Positions 16,256-25,236 of a stretch of 64,000 nt of DNA are shown here, in pieces. The notes beneath the pieces were generated by a model. That model was not told the DNA's origin. It made no database searches and saw nothing but the letters and a program-made list of their open reading frames with translations. Source of the DNA: JADGOV01 sp963814355 (lineage in GTDB: Bacteria; Actinomycetota; Actinomycetes; JADGOV01); the NCBI GenBank assembly GCA_963814355.1, contig CAWFCZ010000002.1, positions 352,008 through 416,007 of the forward strand, read 5' to 3'. A program made the position numbers and the translations under genes. Position 1 is the stretch's first letter, and each line of letters opens with the position of its first letter.

Positions 16256-17602
16256 GTGAAAGAAATACTTGAGGCAATCCTGGCCGGCGACACGGCGAGC
16301 GAGGAGTTCGCCGAGCTGACGATCCCGGAGACGTATCGCGGCATCACCGTGCACAAGGACGAATCGACCATGTTCGAGGGCATGGCCAGCCGGGACAAGG
16401 ACCCGCGCAAGTCACTGCACCTCGATGACGTTCCGGTCCCCGACCTCGGACCGGGCGAGGCGCTGGTCGCGGTGATGGCCAGCGCGATCAACTACAACAC
16501 CGTCTGGACCTCGATCTTCGAGCCGGTGTCGACCTTCTCCTTTCTCTCCCGCTACGCCAAGCTCTCGCCGCTGGCCTCCCGCCACAACCTGCCGTACCAC
16601 GTGGTCGGTTCCGACCTCGCCGGCGTCGTGCTGCGCACCGGACCCGGCGTCCACGTGTGGCGCCCCGGCGACGAGGTGGTGGCGCACTGCCTGTCGGTGG
16701 AGCTGGAGGCCCATGACGGCCACAACGACACCATGCTCGACCCCGAGCAGCGGATCTGGGGCTTCGAGACCAACTTCGGCGGCCTCGCCGAGATTGCCCT
16801 GGTCAAGTCCAACCAGCTCATGCCCAAGCCCGACCACCTTTCCTGGGAGGAGTCGGCCTGCCCGGGTTTGGTGAACTCCACCGCCTACCGGCAGCTGGTC
16901 TCCCGCAATGGCGCTGGCATGAAGCAGGGCGACGTCGTCCTGATCTGGGGGGCGAGCGGTGGGCTGGGTTCTTACGCCACCCAGTTCGCCCTCAACGGCG
17001 GCGCCACCCCGGTCTGCGTGGTCAGCAGCCCGGACAAGGCGGATATTTGTCGCAAGATGGGCGCCGAACTGATCATCGACCGGTCGGAGAAGACCGGTGA
17101 CGGGTACCGGTTCTGGAAGAACGAAACCACCCAGGACGTCAAAGAATGGCAGCGCCTGGGCAAGCGGATCCGCGAGCTCACCGGCGGCGACGACGCGGAC
17201 ATCGTGTTCGAACATCCCGGTCGGGAGACCTTCGGGGCCAGCGTCTACGTGGCCCGTCGGGGCGGCACCATCGTGACGTGCGCCTCGACCAGCGGCTACA
17301 ACCACGAGTACGACAACCGTTACCTCTGGATGAACCTCAAGCGCATCATCGGCTCGCACTTCGCCAACTACCGGGAAGCGTGGGAGGCCAATACGCTGAT
17401 CTCCCGCGGCAAGATCCATCCCACGCTGTCCAGCGCCTACGCCTTGGAGGACACCGCCCAGGCGGCCTACGACGTGCATCGCAATCTGCACCAGGGCAAG
17501 GTGGGGGTGCGCTGCCTGGCACCGACTGAGGGCCTTGGGATTCGGAACCCGGAGTTTCGGGCTCGACACGCCGAGGCGATCAACCGGTTCCGTAACGTGT
17601 GA
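16256..17602 (+). CDS. ccr: Crotonyl-CoA carboxylase/reductase
   Basis: A 448-residue medium-chain-reductase-fold enzyme that reductively carboxylates crotonyl-CoA to ethylmalonyl-CoA with NADPH and CO2, the defining step of the ethylmalonyl-CoA pathway. Visible signatures are the KDPRKSLHLDDVPVP opening, SAINYNTVWTSIFEP, WGFETNFGGLAEIALVKSNQ, the NADPH loop GASGGLGSYATQFAL and IGSHFANYREAWEAN. The NYNT Asn, FE pair and SHFAN His correspond to the CO2-binding residues reported for Kitasatospora Ccr. The start is GTG 16256 with GGAGG eight bases upstream. It follows mce directly. Confidence 0.95.
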   Translation: MKEILEAILAGDTASEEFAELTIPETYRGITVHKDESTMFEGMASRDKDPRKSLHLDDVPVPDLGPGEALVAVMASAINYNTVWTSIFEPVSTFSFLSRYAKLSPLASRHNLPYHVVGSDLAGVVLRTGPGVHVWRPGDEVVAHCLSVELEAHDGHNDTMLDPEQRIWGFETNFGGLAEIALVKSNQLMPKPDHLSWEESACPGLVNSTAYRQLVSRNGAGMKQGDVVLIWGASGGLGSYATQFALNGGATPVCVVSSPDKADICRKMGAELIIDRSEKTGDGYRFWKNETTQDVKEWQRLGKRIRELTGGDDADIVFEHPGRETFGASVYVARRGGTIVTCASTSGYNHEYDNRYLWMNLKRIIGSHFANYREAWEANTLISRGKIHPTLSSAYALEDTAQAAYDVHRNLHQGKVGVRCLAPTEGLGIRNPEFRARHAEAINRFRNV

Positions 17603-17629
17603 CCGGACGGGCATGACACCCTGCGAGGT

Positions 17630-18403
17630 ATGACGAACGATCCGTCCAACCAGGTGCTACCGCTCGAGGCCGAGGGCGTGCAGCCGGGTTTCGACATCGT
17701 CCTGCGCGGCTACGACCGCGGCCAGGTGGATCGCCAGGTCGGCTGGCTGGAAGAGCAGCTCGGGGCGACCGACCGGCAGGTGCAGGCGCTGACCGAAGCG
17801 GTCCGGCGGGCCGAGCACGACACGGTGGAGGCCCGACGGCAGGCGGAGAAGTCGGCCTCGGAGTTGGCCCGCGGGCGCCCTACCTTCGAGGCACTCGGGG
17901 AGCGGATCGCCACCATGCTGCGCCTCGCCGAGGAGGAAGCCGAGGAGTACCGCCGCACGGGGAGGGCTGACATCGAACGGGCCCGAGGCGAGTGGGCCAC
18001 CGAGTTGGCGGCCAGCCAGCACGCGCTGGAGGAGCAGCGCCGGGCTGCCGAGAAGCAGGTCGAGGCGCTTGTCGCCCAGGCCCGCCACGACGCCGAGCGC
18101 ATCGTGACCGACGCTCGTCGCTCGGCCGCCGAGACGACCGGTGCCGCCCAGCGCCAGGTGGAAGCCATGTCCAGGCAGCGCGACGCGATCCACCAGGAGT
18201 TGGTACGGGTCCAGGAGCGCTTCGCCGCGGTGATGGGCGGGGCGATCGACGTCACCGACCAGCGCGGCGAGTCGGCCGAGTCCCCCTCGACCTCCACCTC
18301 CACCCCCACCGACACGGCCTCCTCCCACTCCGCCGCGCCGGGCACAGGCTCTCCTCCAACATCCGCCCAATCCGGGCCTGCGGCGACGGAGCCGACGACG
18401 TAG
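17630..18403 (+). CDS. DivIVA-like coiled-coil protein (Scy/FilP-neighbourhood type)
   Basis: A 257-residue protein. An N-terminal DivIVA-like motif (GFDIVLRGYDRGQVDRQVGWLE, of which FDIVLRGYDRGQVD is the core) leads into a long coiled coil from about residue 28 to 205, rich in Glu, Gln, Arg and Ala. A Ser/Thr/Pro-rich disordered tail follows. In Streptomyces, from memory, the polarity coiled-coil genes scy and filP lie beside epimerase, thiolase and meaB genes, as here, so a polar-growth or cytoskeletal scaffold role is a reasonable guess; the protein is far shorter than Scy. It begins 28 bases after ccr. Confidence 0.65.
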   Translation: MTNDPSNQVLPLEAEGVQPGFDIVLRGYDRGQVDRQVGWLEEQLGATDRQVQALTEAVRRAEHDTVEARRQAEKSASELARGRPTFEALGERIATMLRLAEEEAEEYRRTGRADIERARGEWATELAASQHALEEQRRAAEKQVEALVAQARHDAERIVTDARRSAAETTGAAQRQVEAMSRQRDAIHQELVRVQERFAAVMGGAIDVTDQRGESAESPSTSTSTPTDTASSHSAAPGTGSPPTSAQSGPAATEPTT

Positions 18404-18576
18404 CGGTGGCGCTGCGCCGGCCCGGTCCCCGGTCGCGGCCTGGAGTTTGGCCGGCGTGAACGGGCTTCACCGAACCCGATCCGGGCAACCATGGGGAGAG
18501 CTGGGGTACCGCCGTCGGCCGGGGCTACCGCGTCAGCGCCGGTCCCGGCCGTCGGGGCGCGCGCGGAGGGTGGGAA

Positions 18577-20046
18577 GTGACCAAGCCGGACACCGAGGCG
18601 GAGGCCTTTGGCGTGCCCACCGTGAGTCCGGGCGAGGGTGCCAACGGATTCCCCGACCAGGCTCCGGAGGAGCTTTCGGACGCGGTCGTCGACCACGTCA
18701 CCGCCGCGACCGCCGCACACGCCAGGGAGGCGGAAGCCTCCGCCGACGCGGCGCGCCGGGCCGCGCAAGACGCCCGCACAGTGGCGGGGCAAGCCGATCG
18801 TGGGGCTGTCGACGCCCAGGATGGTGCCGCGGACGCCCGCCGGAGCGCCGCGGCGGCGAGCCACGGTGCGGCGGCTGCGGCCGCGTCGGCCACCGAGGCG
18901 GCCAGCGCTCCGCACGAGGCACCCGACCCCGACGCGCTTGACCCGGTGGTCAATCCGGAGGTCCGGGTGCGTGAGGCCGGGGTCGATGAGCAGAACCCGT
19001 TCGGGCGCCCGGGCCGGCCGCTGTCCCGGCGCTCGCCGTTCTTTCTCGGCCTCGCCGGCAGCCTCGGCGTGGCTACCGCGTATCTGCTCGTGCAGGCTGT
19101 CATCAGCGCGCGACAGGTACTGATCCTGCTGCTGCTCGCGGCCTTTCTGGCCCTGGGCCTCGACCCACTGGTTAGCAACCTTGAACGCCGCGGGGTGTCC
19201 CGCCGGATATCCATCATGCTGGTCTTCTTCGGCGTGATTTGCGTGTTCATCGGCTTTGTCGCCGCACTGGTGCCGCTGCTGGTCCACCAGTCGACCACAC
19301 TGGCGAAGAACCTCCCCGACTACCTCAACCAGTTGCAGAGCAATCCCCACATAGCCAAGCTCGACCAACGCTTCCATTTCCTGCAGCGGGCCAGGGACTT
19401 CGTGCAACGACCGGATTTCGGCACCAACTCCGTCGGTGGCGTCGTCGGTCTCGGGCGGCTGGTGCTGAGTACGACGTTCTCCGCGCTGACCGTGCTGATC
19501 CTCACCCTGTACCTGCTCGGTTCGTTGCCGACCATCAAGACCACGGCCTACCACATCGTGCCGCGCTCCCGCCGGGCCCGGGTGCAATTGCTGGGCGATG
19601 AGATCCTCGGCAAGGTCGGCGGCTACGTGGCCGGCGCCTTGACGATCGCCGGCATAGCCGGTTCGACGACGCTGATCTTCTTGCTGGTCGTCAAGGCGCC
19701 CTATCCGGTGGCGCTGGCGATGCTGATCGCCCTGACCGACCTGATCCCGCTGATCGGGGCGACGATCGGGGCCGTCGTAGTCACCGTGATCCTGCTGTTC
19801 TACTCGATACCCGTCGGCATAGCGGCGGCCATCTTCTTCATCGCTTACCAGCAGGTCGAGAACTACCTCATCTACCCCCGGGTGATGGGCCGCACGGTCG
19901 ACGTTCCGCCGGCCTTGACCATCGTCGCTGCGCTGATCGGCGGGGCACTGCTCGGCATTCTCGGTGCGCTGCTGGCCATCCCGACCGCCGCGGCGCTCTC
20001 GCTCATCGTCCGGGAGGTCGTGGTCCCGCGTCAGGACTCGGTGTGA
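18577..20046 (+). CDS. AI-2E transporter family (PerM/YdiK-like) membrane protein
   Basis: A 489-residue protein. Residues 1-145 are an Ala-rich, probably helical or disordered cytoplasmic extension (many AREAEASADAARRAAQ-like stretches). The membrane domain from about residue 150 has eight or so helices with family motifs ILLLLAAFLALGLDPLV, LTDLIPLIGATIGAVV and NYLIYPRVMGRTVDVPP. The family was named for autoinducer-2 export in E. coli, but many members do other transport, including Na+/H+ exchange; the substrate here is unknown. The start is GTG 18577 with a GGAGGG-containing leader. Confidence 0.8.
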   Translation: MTKPDTEAEAFGVPTVSPGEGANGFPDQAPEELSDAVVDHVTAATAAHAREAEASADAARRAAQDARTVAGQADRGAVDAQDGAADARRSAAAASHGAAAAAASATEAASAPHEAPDPDALDPVVNPEVRVREAGVDEQNPFGRPGRPLSRRSPFFLGLAGSLGVATAYLLVQAVISARQVLILLLLAAFLALGLDPLVSNLERRGVSRRISIMLVFFGVICVFIGFVAALVPLLVHQSTTLAKNLPDYLNQLQSNPHIAKLDQRFHFLQRARDFVQRPDFGTNSVGGVVGLGRLVLSTTFSALTVLILTLYLLGSLPTIKTTAYHIVPRSRRARVQLLGDEILGKVGGYVAGALTIAGIAGSTTLIFLLVVKAPYPVALAMLIALTDLIPLIGATIGAVVVTVILLFYSIPVGIAAAIFFIAYQQVENYLIYPRVMGRTVDVPPALTIVAALIGGALLGILGALLAIPTAAALSLIVREVVVPRQDSV

Positions 20047-20087
20047 GTCCCGGCCCCTGAGCGTGTTCCGCCCTCAGTGTCGTGCCC

Positions 20088-20873
20088 TCAGGACATCCCC
20101 GCAACGGTACCCAGGAAGTCGGCCATCGCCGCGTTGAACTCCGCAGGGACCTCCACCGCGCTGAGGTGGCCGGCGGCCGGGATCCGCACCAGTCTCGCAC
20201 CGGGGATCGCGGCCGCCATCGCCTCGGCCTCCTCCGGCGCGGCCAACGTGTCCTCCTCGCCCACGATCACCAGCGCGGGAACCCGGACCTGGCGCAGCGT
20301 GTCCAGGCTGTCCGGTCGGGCGGCCATCGCCCGCTGCGCCCAGGCCACCGCCGCAGCCGGCGCCGACTGGACCATGCCGCGGATGCGGCCCAGAATCAGC
20401 GGCCGGGTTTCGGTGGTGGTCGGCCCGACCAGCGTCGGCAACACATCGGTGACCAAGATGGTTTCGTCCTGTGCCTCGACCGCAGCGGCGATGCGCTCGC
20501 GGTTCGCCCGGGCGGCCTCGGCGTCGGCCCTGGCCTTGGTATCGGCCAGGACCAGGGCGCGTACCCGATCCGGATGCCGGCGGAGCAGCGCCATCGCGAC
20601 GTAGCCGCCCATGGACAGCCCGCCGATCACCGCGGAGGAGATGCCCTTGGCGTCCAGCAGGGCGGCAACGTCGTCGGCCACCAGGTCCAGGTCGGGAGCG
20701 TCGTCACCCAGCGCGGAGCCCCCGAACCCGCGCTGGTCCGGCGTGATGACCCGGTAGTGCGCGGTCAGTACCTCCCGCTGCCCCAGCCACATCGCCGAAG
20801 ACAGCGGGAAGGCGTGCAGCAGCAGCACCGGCAGCCCGGTGCCGGTATCCCGGTGGTAAAGCTCGACGACCAT
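20088..20873 (-). CDS. Alpha/beta hydrolase
   Basis: A 261-residue alpha/beta-hydrolase-fold enzyme. The nucleophile elbow is GLSMGG, the acid lies in VIVGEEDTLAAPEEAEAM, and the His in AGHLSAVEVP; the oxyanion segment is LLLHAFPLSSAMW. Overall it resembles 3-oxoadipate enol-lactonase-like and haloperoxidase-like hydrolases, but the substrate cannot be told. It converges on the AI-2E-family gene (41 bases between stops). An SDR gene lies upstream in the same orientation after 68 bases. Confidence 0.8.
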   Translation of the reverse strand: MVVELYHRDTGTGLPVLLLHAFPLSSAMWLGQREVLTAHYRVITPDQRGFGGSALGDDAPDLDLVADDVAALLDAKGISSAVIGGLSMGGYVAMALLRRHPDRVRALVLADTKARADAEAARANRERIAAAVEAQDETILVTDVLPTLVGPTTTETRPLILGRIRGMVQSAPAAAVAWAQRAMAARPDSLDTLRQVRVPALVIVGEEDTLAAPEEAEAMAAAIPGARLVRIPAAGHLSAVEVPAEFNAAMADFLGTVAGMS

Positions 20874-20941
20874 CCCAGCACGGTACCCGCGCGCTGCCCG
20901 GAGCCGCGCCCCCCGCTCGACCCCGCCCGATCACCCGGCAG

Positions 20942-21697
20942 TCAACCGGCGGTCAGCCCACCGTCCACGACCAGGGTCTGTCCGGTGACGTAGGACGACG
21001 CGTCACTGCCCAGGAACACCGCGGCGCCGACCATCTCCGCCGGCCGCGCCCAGCGGCGCATGGGAACGTCGGCCATCATCGCCGCGCTGATCCGCTCGTC
21101 CTCCCACAGGTTGCGGTTCAGGTCGGTCGCGGTCCAACCCGGGCACAGCGCGTTCACCCGTACGCCGGCGGTCCCCCACTCCATGGCCAGGGACCGGGTG
21201 AGCGAGATCACCGCCGCCTTGGACGCACCGTAGGGGGTCAGCTTGGGCGTACCCCCGAGGCCGGCCACCGACGCCACATTGATTATCGAGCCGGTCCCGC
21301 GGCCCAGCAGGTGCGGCGCGAGGGCGGAGGTGACGTGCACGATGGAATCCACGTTCAGCCGCATGACCTTCGCCCAGCCGTCGAACCGCAGGTTCGCGAA
21401 CGGCACCATGAACGACGTTCCGCCGGCGTTGTTGACCACGATGTCCACCGCACCGAGCCCGTCGATCGCCGCCCCGACCATCTCGCCGACCGCCCCGGTG
21501 TCCGTGACGTCGCAGCTCAGGACCAGCGCGCGGCCGCCGGCCGCCTCGATCTCCTCCCGCACCTCGGTCAAGGCGTCGGTGGAGCGGGCAACCAGGGCCA
21601 CGGCGGCCCCGGCCTGCGCGTAGCCGACGGCCACCGCCCGGCCGATTCCCCGGGACGCGCCGGTGACCAGGGCCGTCTTGCCGGCAAGGTCGATCAC
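20942..21697 (-). CDS. SDR-family oxidoreductase (3-oxoacyl reductase-like)
   Basis: A 251-residue classical short-chain dehydrogenase: TGASRGIG near the N-terminus, NNAG, a catalytic Ser (IINVASVAGLGG), YGASK, and the PG and Y-VTGQTLVVDGGLTAG ending typical of FabG-like reductases. Substrate is not predictable; with the ethylmalonyl-CoA pathway genes nearby an acetoacetyl-CoA reductase role is conceivable, but the tandem 3-hydroxyacyl-CoA dehydrogenase downstream of this coordinate is a better candidate for that step. The gene lies 39 bases from the end of a small zinc-finger-like gene of the same orientation. Confidence 0.82.
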   Translation of the reverse strand: MIDLAGKTALVTGASRGIGRAVAVGYAQAGAAVALVARSTDALTEVREEIEAAGGRALVLSCDVTDTGAVGEMVGAAIDGLGAVDIVVNNAGGTSFMVPFANLRFDGWAKVMRLNVDSIVHVTSALAPHLLGRGTGSIINVASVAGLGGTPKLTPYGASKAAVISLTRSLAMEWGTAGVRVNALCPGWTATDLNRNLWEDERISAAMMADVPMRRWARPAEMVGAAVFLGSDASSYVTGQTLVVDGGLTAG

Positions 21698-21736
21698 GAG
21701 GCCCTCCCGAGCCCCGGCGCGGACACCCGGCCGGGA

Positions 21737-22030
21737 TCAGCCATGGCGGGGCGCGTTCTTGGCCCGGTGCACCTTCACCGTCCGGCGGTGCCGCGCTCGC
21801 CAGCAGGCGGTGTGCCAATGCCGCCGGTCATCCGGGGCATCCGCGGGCCAGGCCACGGTGTGCGGGGTTCCCAGCCGGATCTCGTGATCGCAGCCCGGGC
21901 AGCGGTACGCCTTCACCGCCGCCGCCCCGGCAACCGGGCGGTGCACCTGCCCACCGTCCGGCCCCTGGCCACCGCCGGGCCGGGCAAGCAGAGGTACGCT
22001 CGGGCGCCGTCCGGCGCGCCGTGGGGTCAC
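21737..22030 (-). CDS. Small conserved actinobacterial protein with zinc-finger-like motif
   Basis: A 97-residue basic protein. The conserved core is AYRCPGCDHEIRLGTPHTV, then AWPADAPDDRRHWHTACW: the CPGC pair, a later His-Trp-His and a Cys look like a zinc site. Similar proteins occur next to 3-hydroxyacyl-CoA dehydrogenase genes in Streptomyces and are often mislabelled ATP/GTP-binding protein. The GTG start overlaps the stop of the upstream dehydrogenase gene by four bases (GTGA), so translation is coupled. Function unknown. Confidence 0.7.
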   Translation of the reverse strand: MTPRRAGRRPSVPLLARPGGGQGPDGGQVHRPVAGAAAVKAYRCPGCDHEIRLGTPHTVAWPADAPDDRRHWHTACWRARHRRTVKVHRAKNAPRHG

Positions 22031-23811
22031 CGGTGCAGGTAGTCGCGGAAGCCGCGACCAGTCTTGCGGCCGAGGTAACCGGCAGTGACCAGGTGCTCCA
22101 GCAGCGGCGCCGGGGCGAAGCCCGGCTCGCGAAACTCCAGGTACAGGGTCTGCTGGATCGCCAGCGACACGTCCAGGCCGATCACGTCGAGCAGCTCGAA
22201 GGGACCCATCGGGTACCCGCAGCCGCCCTTCATAGCGGCGTCGATGTCGTCCACGGTCGCGTAGTGCGCCTCGAGCATCTTGACCGCGTCGTTGAGGTAC
22301 GGGAAGAGCAGCCGGTTGACGATGAACCCGGCCGTGTCGTGCGCCCGCACCGGATGCTTGCCCATGCGGAGCGCCACGTCGTACGCGGTCGCCGTGGTCT
22401 GGTGGGACGTGGAGATGGTCGGCACGATCTCCACCAGCTTCATCACCGGCGCCGGGTTAAACAGGTGCAGCCCGAGCACGTCCGCCGGCCGGTTGGTGGC
22501 CACCGCACAGTCGATGATCGGCAGGCTGGAAGTGATCGTGCTCAGGATGGCACCCGGCTTGAGGACCTCGTCCAGCGCGCTGAACAGCGCCTTCTTGACC
22601 GAGAGTTCCTCCACCGCCGCCTCGATGACGAAGTCGGTGTCGGCGAGGTCGTCCAGCCGCGTGGTCGGGGTCACCCGAGCGAGCACCGCCTCCTTGTCGG
22701 GCGGGCTGAGCCGGCCGCGCTGGACCGAGCGCTCCAGCGAGCGTTCGAGATTGGCCATCACCGCGTCTGCCTTGCTGTCGCTGCGCGCCCTGAAGACGAC
22801 GTCGAAACCGGCCCGGGCGCCGACCTCGATGGCGCCGGTGGCCATCGTGCCGGTGCCCACCACGCCGAGTCGCTGGACCGGCTTCGGCTCGGCGTCCCAC
22901 GGCAATCGGGACGTCGGGGTCAAGGCGTCCGGGACAACCTCGCCCGAGTCGCGGTCGGCGTAGCTGTAGATGCCCCGGCCCGTCTTGCGGCCGAGGAAAC
23001 TGGCGGTGACCAGCTGCTTGAGGATGGGTGCCGGCGCGTGCAGGTGGTCGCGAGTCTGGTGGTACATCGTGTCGAGAATCTCGTACGCCGAGTCCAGCCC
23101 GATCAGGTCGAGCAGGGCCAGCGGCCCCATCGGCAACCCGCAGCCGAACCGCATCGCCGCGTCGACGTCCTCCCGGGTGGCGTAGCGGGACTCCCAGAGC
23201 GTGACGGCGTGGTTGAGGTACCCGAACAGCAGCGCGTTCGCGATGAACCCGGCCTTGTCCCCGATCGCGACGTTGGTCTTCCCGAGGCTGGTGCACAGCG
23301 CCTCGGCGTCGCTGATCACGTCCGGATCGGTCACCACGGTGCGGATGATCTCGACGTAGTCCATCAGCGGAGCCGGGTTGAAGAAGTGAATGCCGATCAC
23401 CCGGCTCGGTCGCGAGGTGGACACGGCCAACTCGGTGATCGAATGCGAGGACGTATTCGTCGCCAGGATCGTCTCCGGCGTGCAGATGGTATCCAGCTGG
23501 GCGAACAGCGCCTTCTTGAGGTCAAGACGCTCCGGGATGGCCTCGATCACCAGGTCGGCGTCGGAGAGTTGCCGCACGTTGGTGGTGAAGCTCACCCGAC
23601 CGAGCACCGCCTCCTGGTCCGCCGCGCTCAGCCGACCGCGGGCCACTCCCCGCTCCAGGGCGTGCTCGAGGTGCCGGCGGCCACGCTCCAACGCGTCGGA
23701 ATCCACCTCCACCCCGGTCACCAGGTACCCGCTGCCGGCCAGTACCTCGACGATGCCGGCCCCCATGGTGCCCAGTCCGACGATACCCACCCGTGAAAGT
23801 TGCCGAGCCAC
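22027..23811 (-). CDS. Tandem-duplicated 3-hydroxyacyl-CoA (3-hydroxybutyryl-CoA) dehydrogenase
   Basis: A 594-residue protein made of two complete 3-hydroxyacyl-CoA dehydrogenase units (about 1-290 and 310-594). Unit 1 has the NAD loop GLGTMGAGI, IHFFNPAPLMDYVEII with the catalytic His and Glu, and FIANALLFGYLN. Unit 2 has GTGTMATGA, LHLFNPAPVMKLVEIV and FIVNRLLFPYLN. Each unit keeps the His, Glu, Ser and Asn of the family, so both may be active, though unit 2 has Ala in place of the third loop Gly. Each unit ends in a matching G-YLGRKTGRG motif. Oxidation or reduction at C3 of short acyl-CoAs fits the pathway between acetoacetyl-CoA and crotonyl-CoA. The start is GTG with GGAGG six bases upstream. 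Confidence 0.9.
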   Translation of the reverse strand: MARQLSRVGIVGLGTMGAGIVEVLAGSGYLVTGVEVDSDALERGRRHLEHALERGVARGRLSAADQEAVLGRVSFTTNVRQLSDADLVIEAIPERLDLKKALFAQLDTICTPETILATNTSSHSITELAVSTSRPSRVIGIHFFNPAPLMDYVEIIRTVVTDPDVISDAEALCTSLGKTNVAIGDKAGFIANALLFGYLNHAVTLWESRYATREDVDAAMRFGCGLPMGPLALLDLIGLDSAYEILDTMYHQTRDHLHAPAPILKQLVTASFLGRKTGRGIYSYADRDSGEVVPDALTPTSRLPWDAEPKPVQRLGVVGTGTMATGAIEVGARAGFDVVFRARSDSKADAVMANLERSLERSVQRGRLSPPDKEAVLARVTPTTRLDDLADTDFVIEAAVEELSVKKALFSALDEVLKPGAILSTITSSLPIIDCAVATNRPADVLGLHLFNPAPVMKLVEIVPTISTSHQTTATAYDVALRMGKHPVRAHDTAGFIVNRLLFPYLNDAVKMLEAHYATVDDIDAAMKGGCGYPMGPFELLDVIGLDVSLAIQQTLYLEFREPGFAPAPLLEHLVTAGYLGRKTGRGFRDYLHR

Positions 23812-23932
23812 TGTCGCCTCCGCTGCCTGCGTACGCTGCTGTCCTCAGTCTCCCACCAGCGCATTCACGCCCTACGCTGGCCGGTATGAGCTGCCGCCGT
23901 CGTGACCACTCGGACAGCGCCACGAGAGCCCC

Positions 23933-24616
23933 GTGACGGCGGAGCCGGCCCCGGTACCGGCGCCGAAGCCGACCGCGCTGGCCGAGGCGATCGGGGGTGT
24001 CCGGGGCATCATCGACTCCGGCGCGCCGATCGTGGTCTTCGTCGTGGTCGTCGCGGTGGGCACGCTGCGGGCCGCTGTACTGGCCGCGCTCGGCGTCGCG
24101 GTCGTGGTGTCCGGCATCCGGCTGGCCCGCCGGGAGCCCGTGCGCTACGCGATCTCCGGTTGCCTCGGGGTGGGCGTTTCGGCCGTGGTCGCGCTGCGCA
24201 CCGGCAAGGCCGAGGGCTTCTTCCTGCCGGGTATCGCCGTACAGGCGGTGTACGGCCTGGCCTTCCTGGGCTCCATCGCGGTGCGCCGCCCGCTGGTGAC
24301 CGTGGTGCTCCGCGGCCTTGGCCGCCCGGTCCCGGGACGGCGGATCGCGCTGGCCACCACCGCGCTGTGGGCCGGGGTCTTCCTGGTCCGGGCGGTGGTC
24401 CAGGGCGCGCTGTACCTGGCCGGGCAACCGGGTTGGCTCGCGGCGGTGCGGATCGGGATGGGTTGGCCGCTCACCTTCCTCGCGCTGGCGGCCACCGCCT
24501 CGGCGGTCCGCCCGCGCAGTACCGACCAGGCCCCGGGTGCTCGTTCCGGCATCGGTCCGGACTTGGATCAGAACAGCGTGGGCACCGGCGGCTCCCGCCC
24601 GCGCAGCCCGTCGTAG
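23933..24616 (+). CDS. DUF3159-family membrane protein
   Basis: A 227-residue integral membrane protein with about five to six helices. It has the DUF3159-type segments ALAEAIGGVRGIIDSGAPIV and RPLVTVVLRGLG, and the helix-loop AGQPGWLAAVRIGMGWPLT. Function is unknown; the family is restricted to actinobacteria. The GTG start is divergent from the hydroxyacyl-CoA dehydrogenase (121 bases between). The last 49 bases overlap the 3' end of nucS on the opposite strand, and the final 25 residues look like non-conserved run-on, so the functional protein probably ends earlier. Confidence 0.75.
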   Translation: MTAEPAPVPAPKPTALAEAIGGVRGIIDSGAPIVVFVVVVAVGTLRAAVLAALGVAVVVSGIRLARREPVRYAISGCLGVGVSAVVALRTGKAEGFFLPGIAVQAVYGLAFLGSIAVRRPLVTVVLRGLGRPVPGRRIALATTALWAGVFLVRAVVQGALYLAGQPGWLAAVRIGMGWPLTFLALAATASAVRPRSTDQAPGARSGIGPDLDQNSVGTGGSRPRSPS

Positions 24617-25227
24617 TCCAGCGGCACGCAGTCGATCCCCCGTTCGGCGGCCAGCACCCGGGCCTGCGGTTTGAACTCCTGGGCGGCCAGCACGCCGCGC
24701 ACCGGGGCCAGCAACGCGTCGCGGGAGAGCAGGGCGACGTAGCGGCTGAGCTGCTCGACGCCGTCGATCTCGCCGCGTCGCTTGACCTCCACGGCAAGCG
24801 TGCCGCCGGCCGGCGTGCGGCAGAGCAGGTCGATCGGCCCGATCGCGGTCGGGTACTCCCGGCGCAGCAGGGACACCCCGTCCCCGAGCAGCGCGCAGTG
24901 CTCGGCCAGCAGCGCCTGCAACTGCGCCTCGACGCCGTCCTTGGCCAGCCCGGGTTCCACGCCCAGATCGTGCGAGCTGTCGTGCAGGATCTCCAGCAGC
25001 GTGATGACCAACTGCTCGCCGGCCCGGTTGGTCACCGTCCAGCTGCCCGGGCTCTCCCGCAGCGTGCACGGCGGGCTCATCCAGTTCAGCGGCTTGTAGG
25101 CCCGGTCATCGGCGTGGATGGAGATCGAACCGTCCGCCTTGACCAGCAGCAGGCGGATCGCCGCTGGCAGGTGGGCGCTCAGCCGCCCCACATAGTCCGC
25201 GCTGCACCGGGCGATGACGAGCCGCAT
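24568..25227 (-). CDS. nucS: Endonuclease NucS (non-canonical mismatch repair)
   Basis: A 219-residue NucS/EndoMS. It opens with MRLVIARCSADYVGRLSAHL, has the RYKPLNWM-type segment (AYKPLNWMSPPC) of the N-terminal domain, and carries the RecB-like nuclease core GPIDLLCRTPAGG with AVEVKRRGEIDGVEQLSRY (Asp, Glu-x-Lys and Gln). In actinobacteria, which lack MutS/MutL, NucS cuts both strands at mismatches. The C-terminus ends in a short PTLF tail of the sort used for beta-clamp binding. It is collinear with Rv1321 of M. tuberculosis. Confidence 0.93.
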   Translation of the reverse strand: MRLVIARCSADYVGRLSAHLPAAIRLLLVKADGSISIHADDRAYKPLNWMSPPCTLRESPGSWTVTNRAGEQLVITLLEILHDSSHDLGVEPGLAKDGVEAQLQALLAEHCALLGDGVSLLRREYPTAIGPIDLLCRTPAGGTLAVEVKRRGEIDGVEQLSRYVALLSRDALLAPVRGVLAAQEFKPQARVLAAERGIDCVPLDYDGLRGREPPVPTLF

Positions 25228-25236
25228 GACCGCAGA

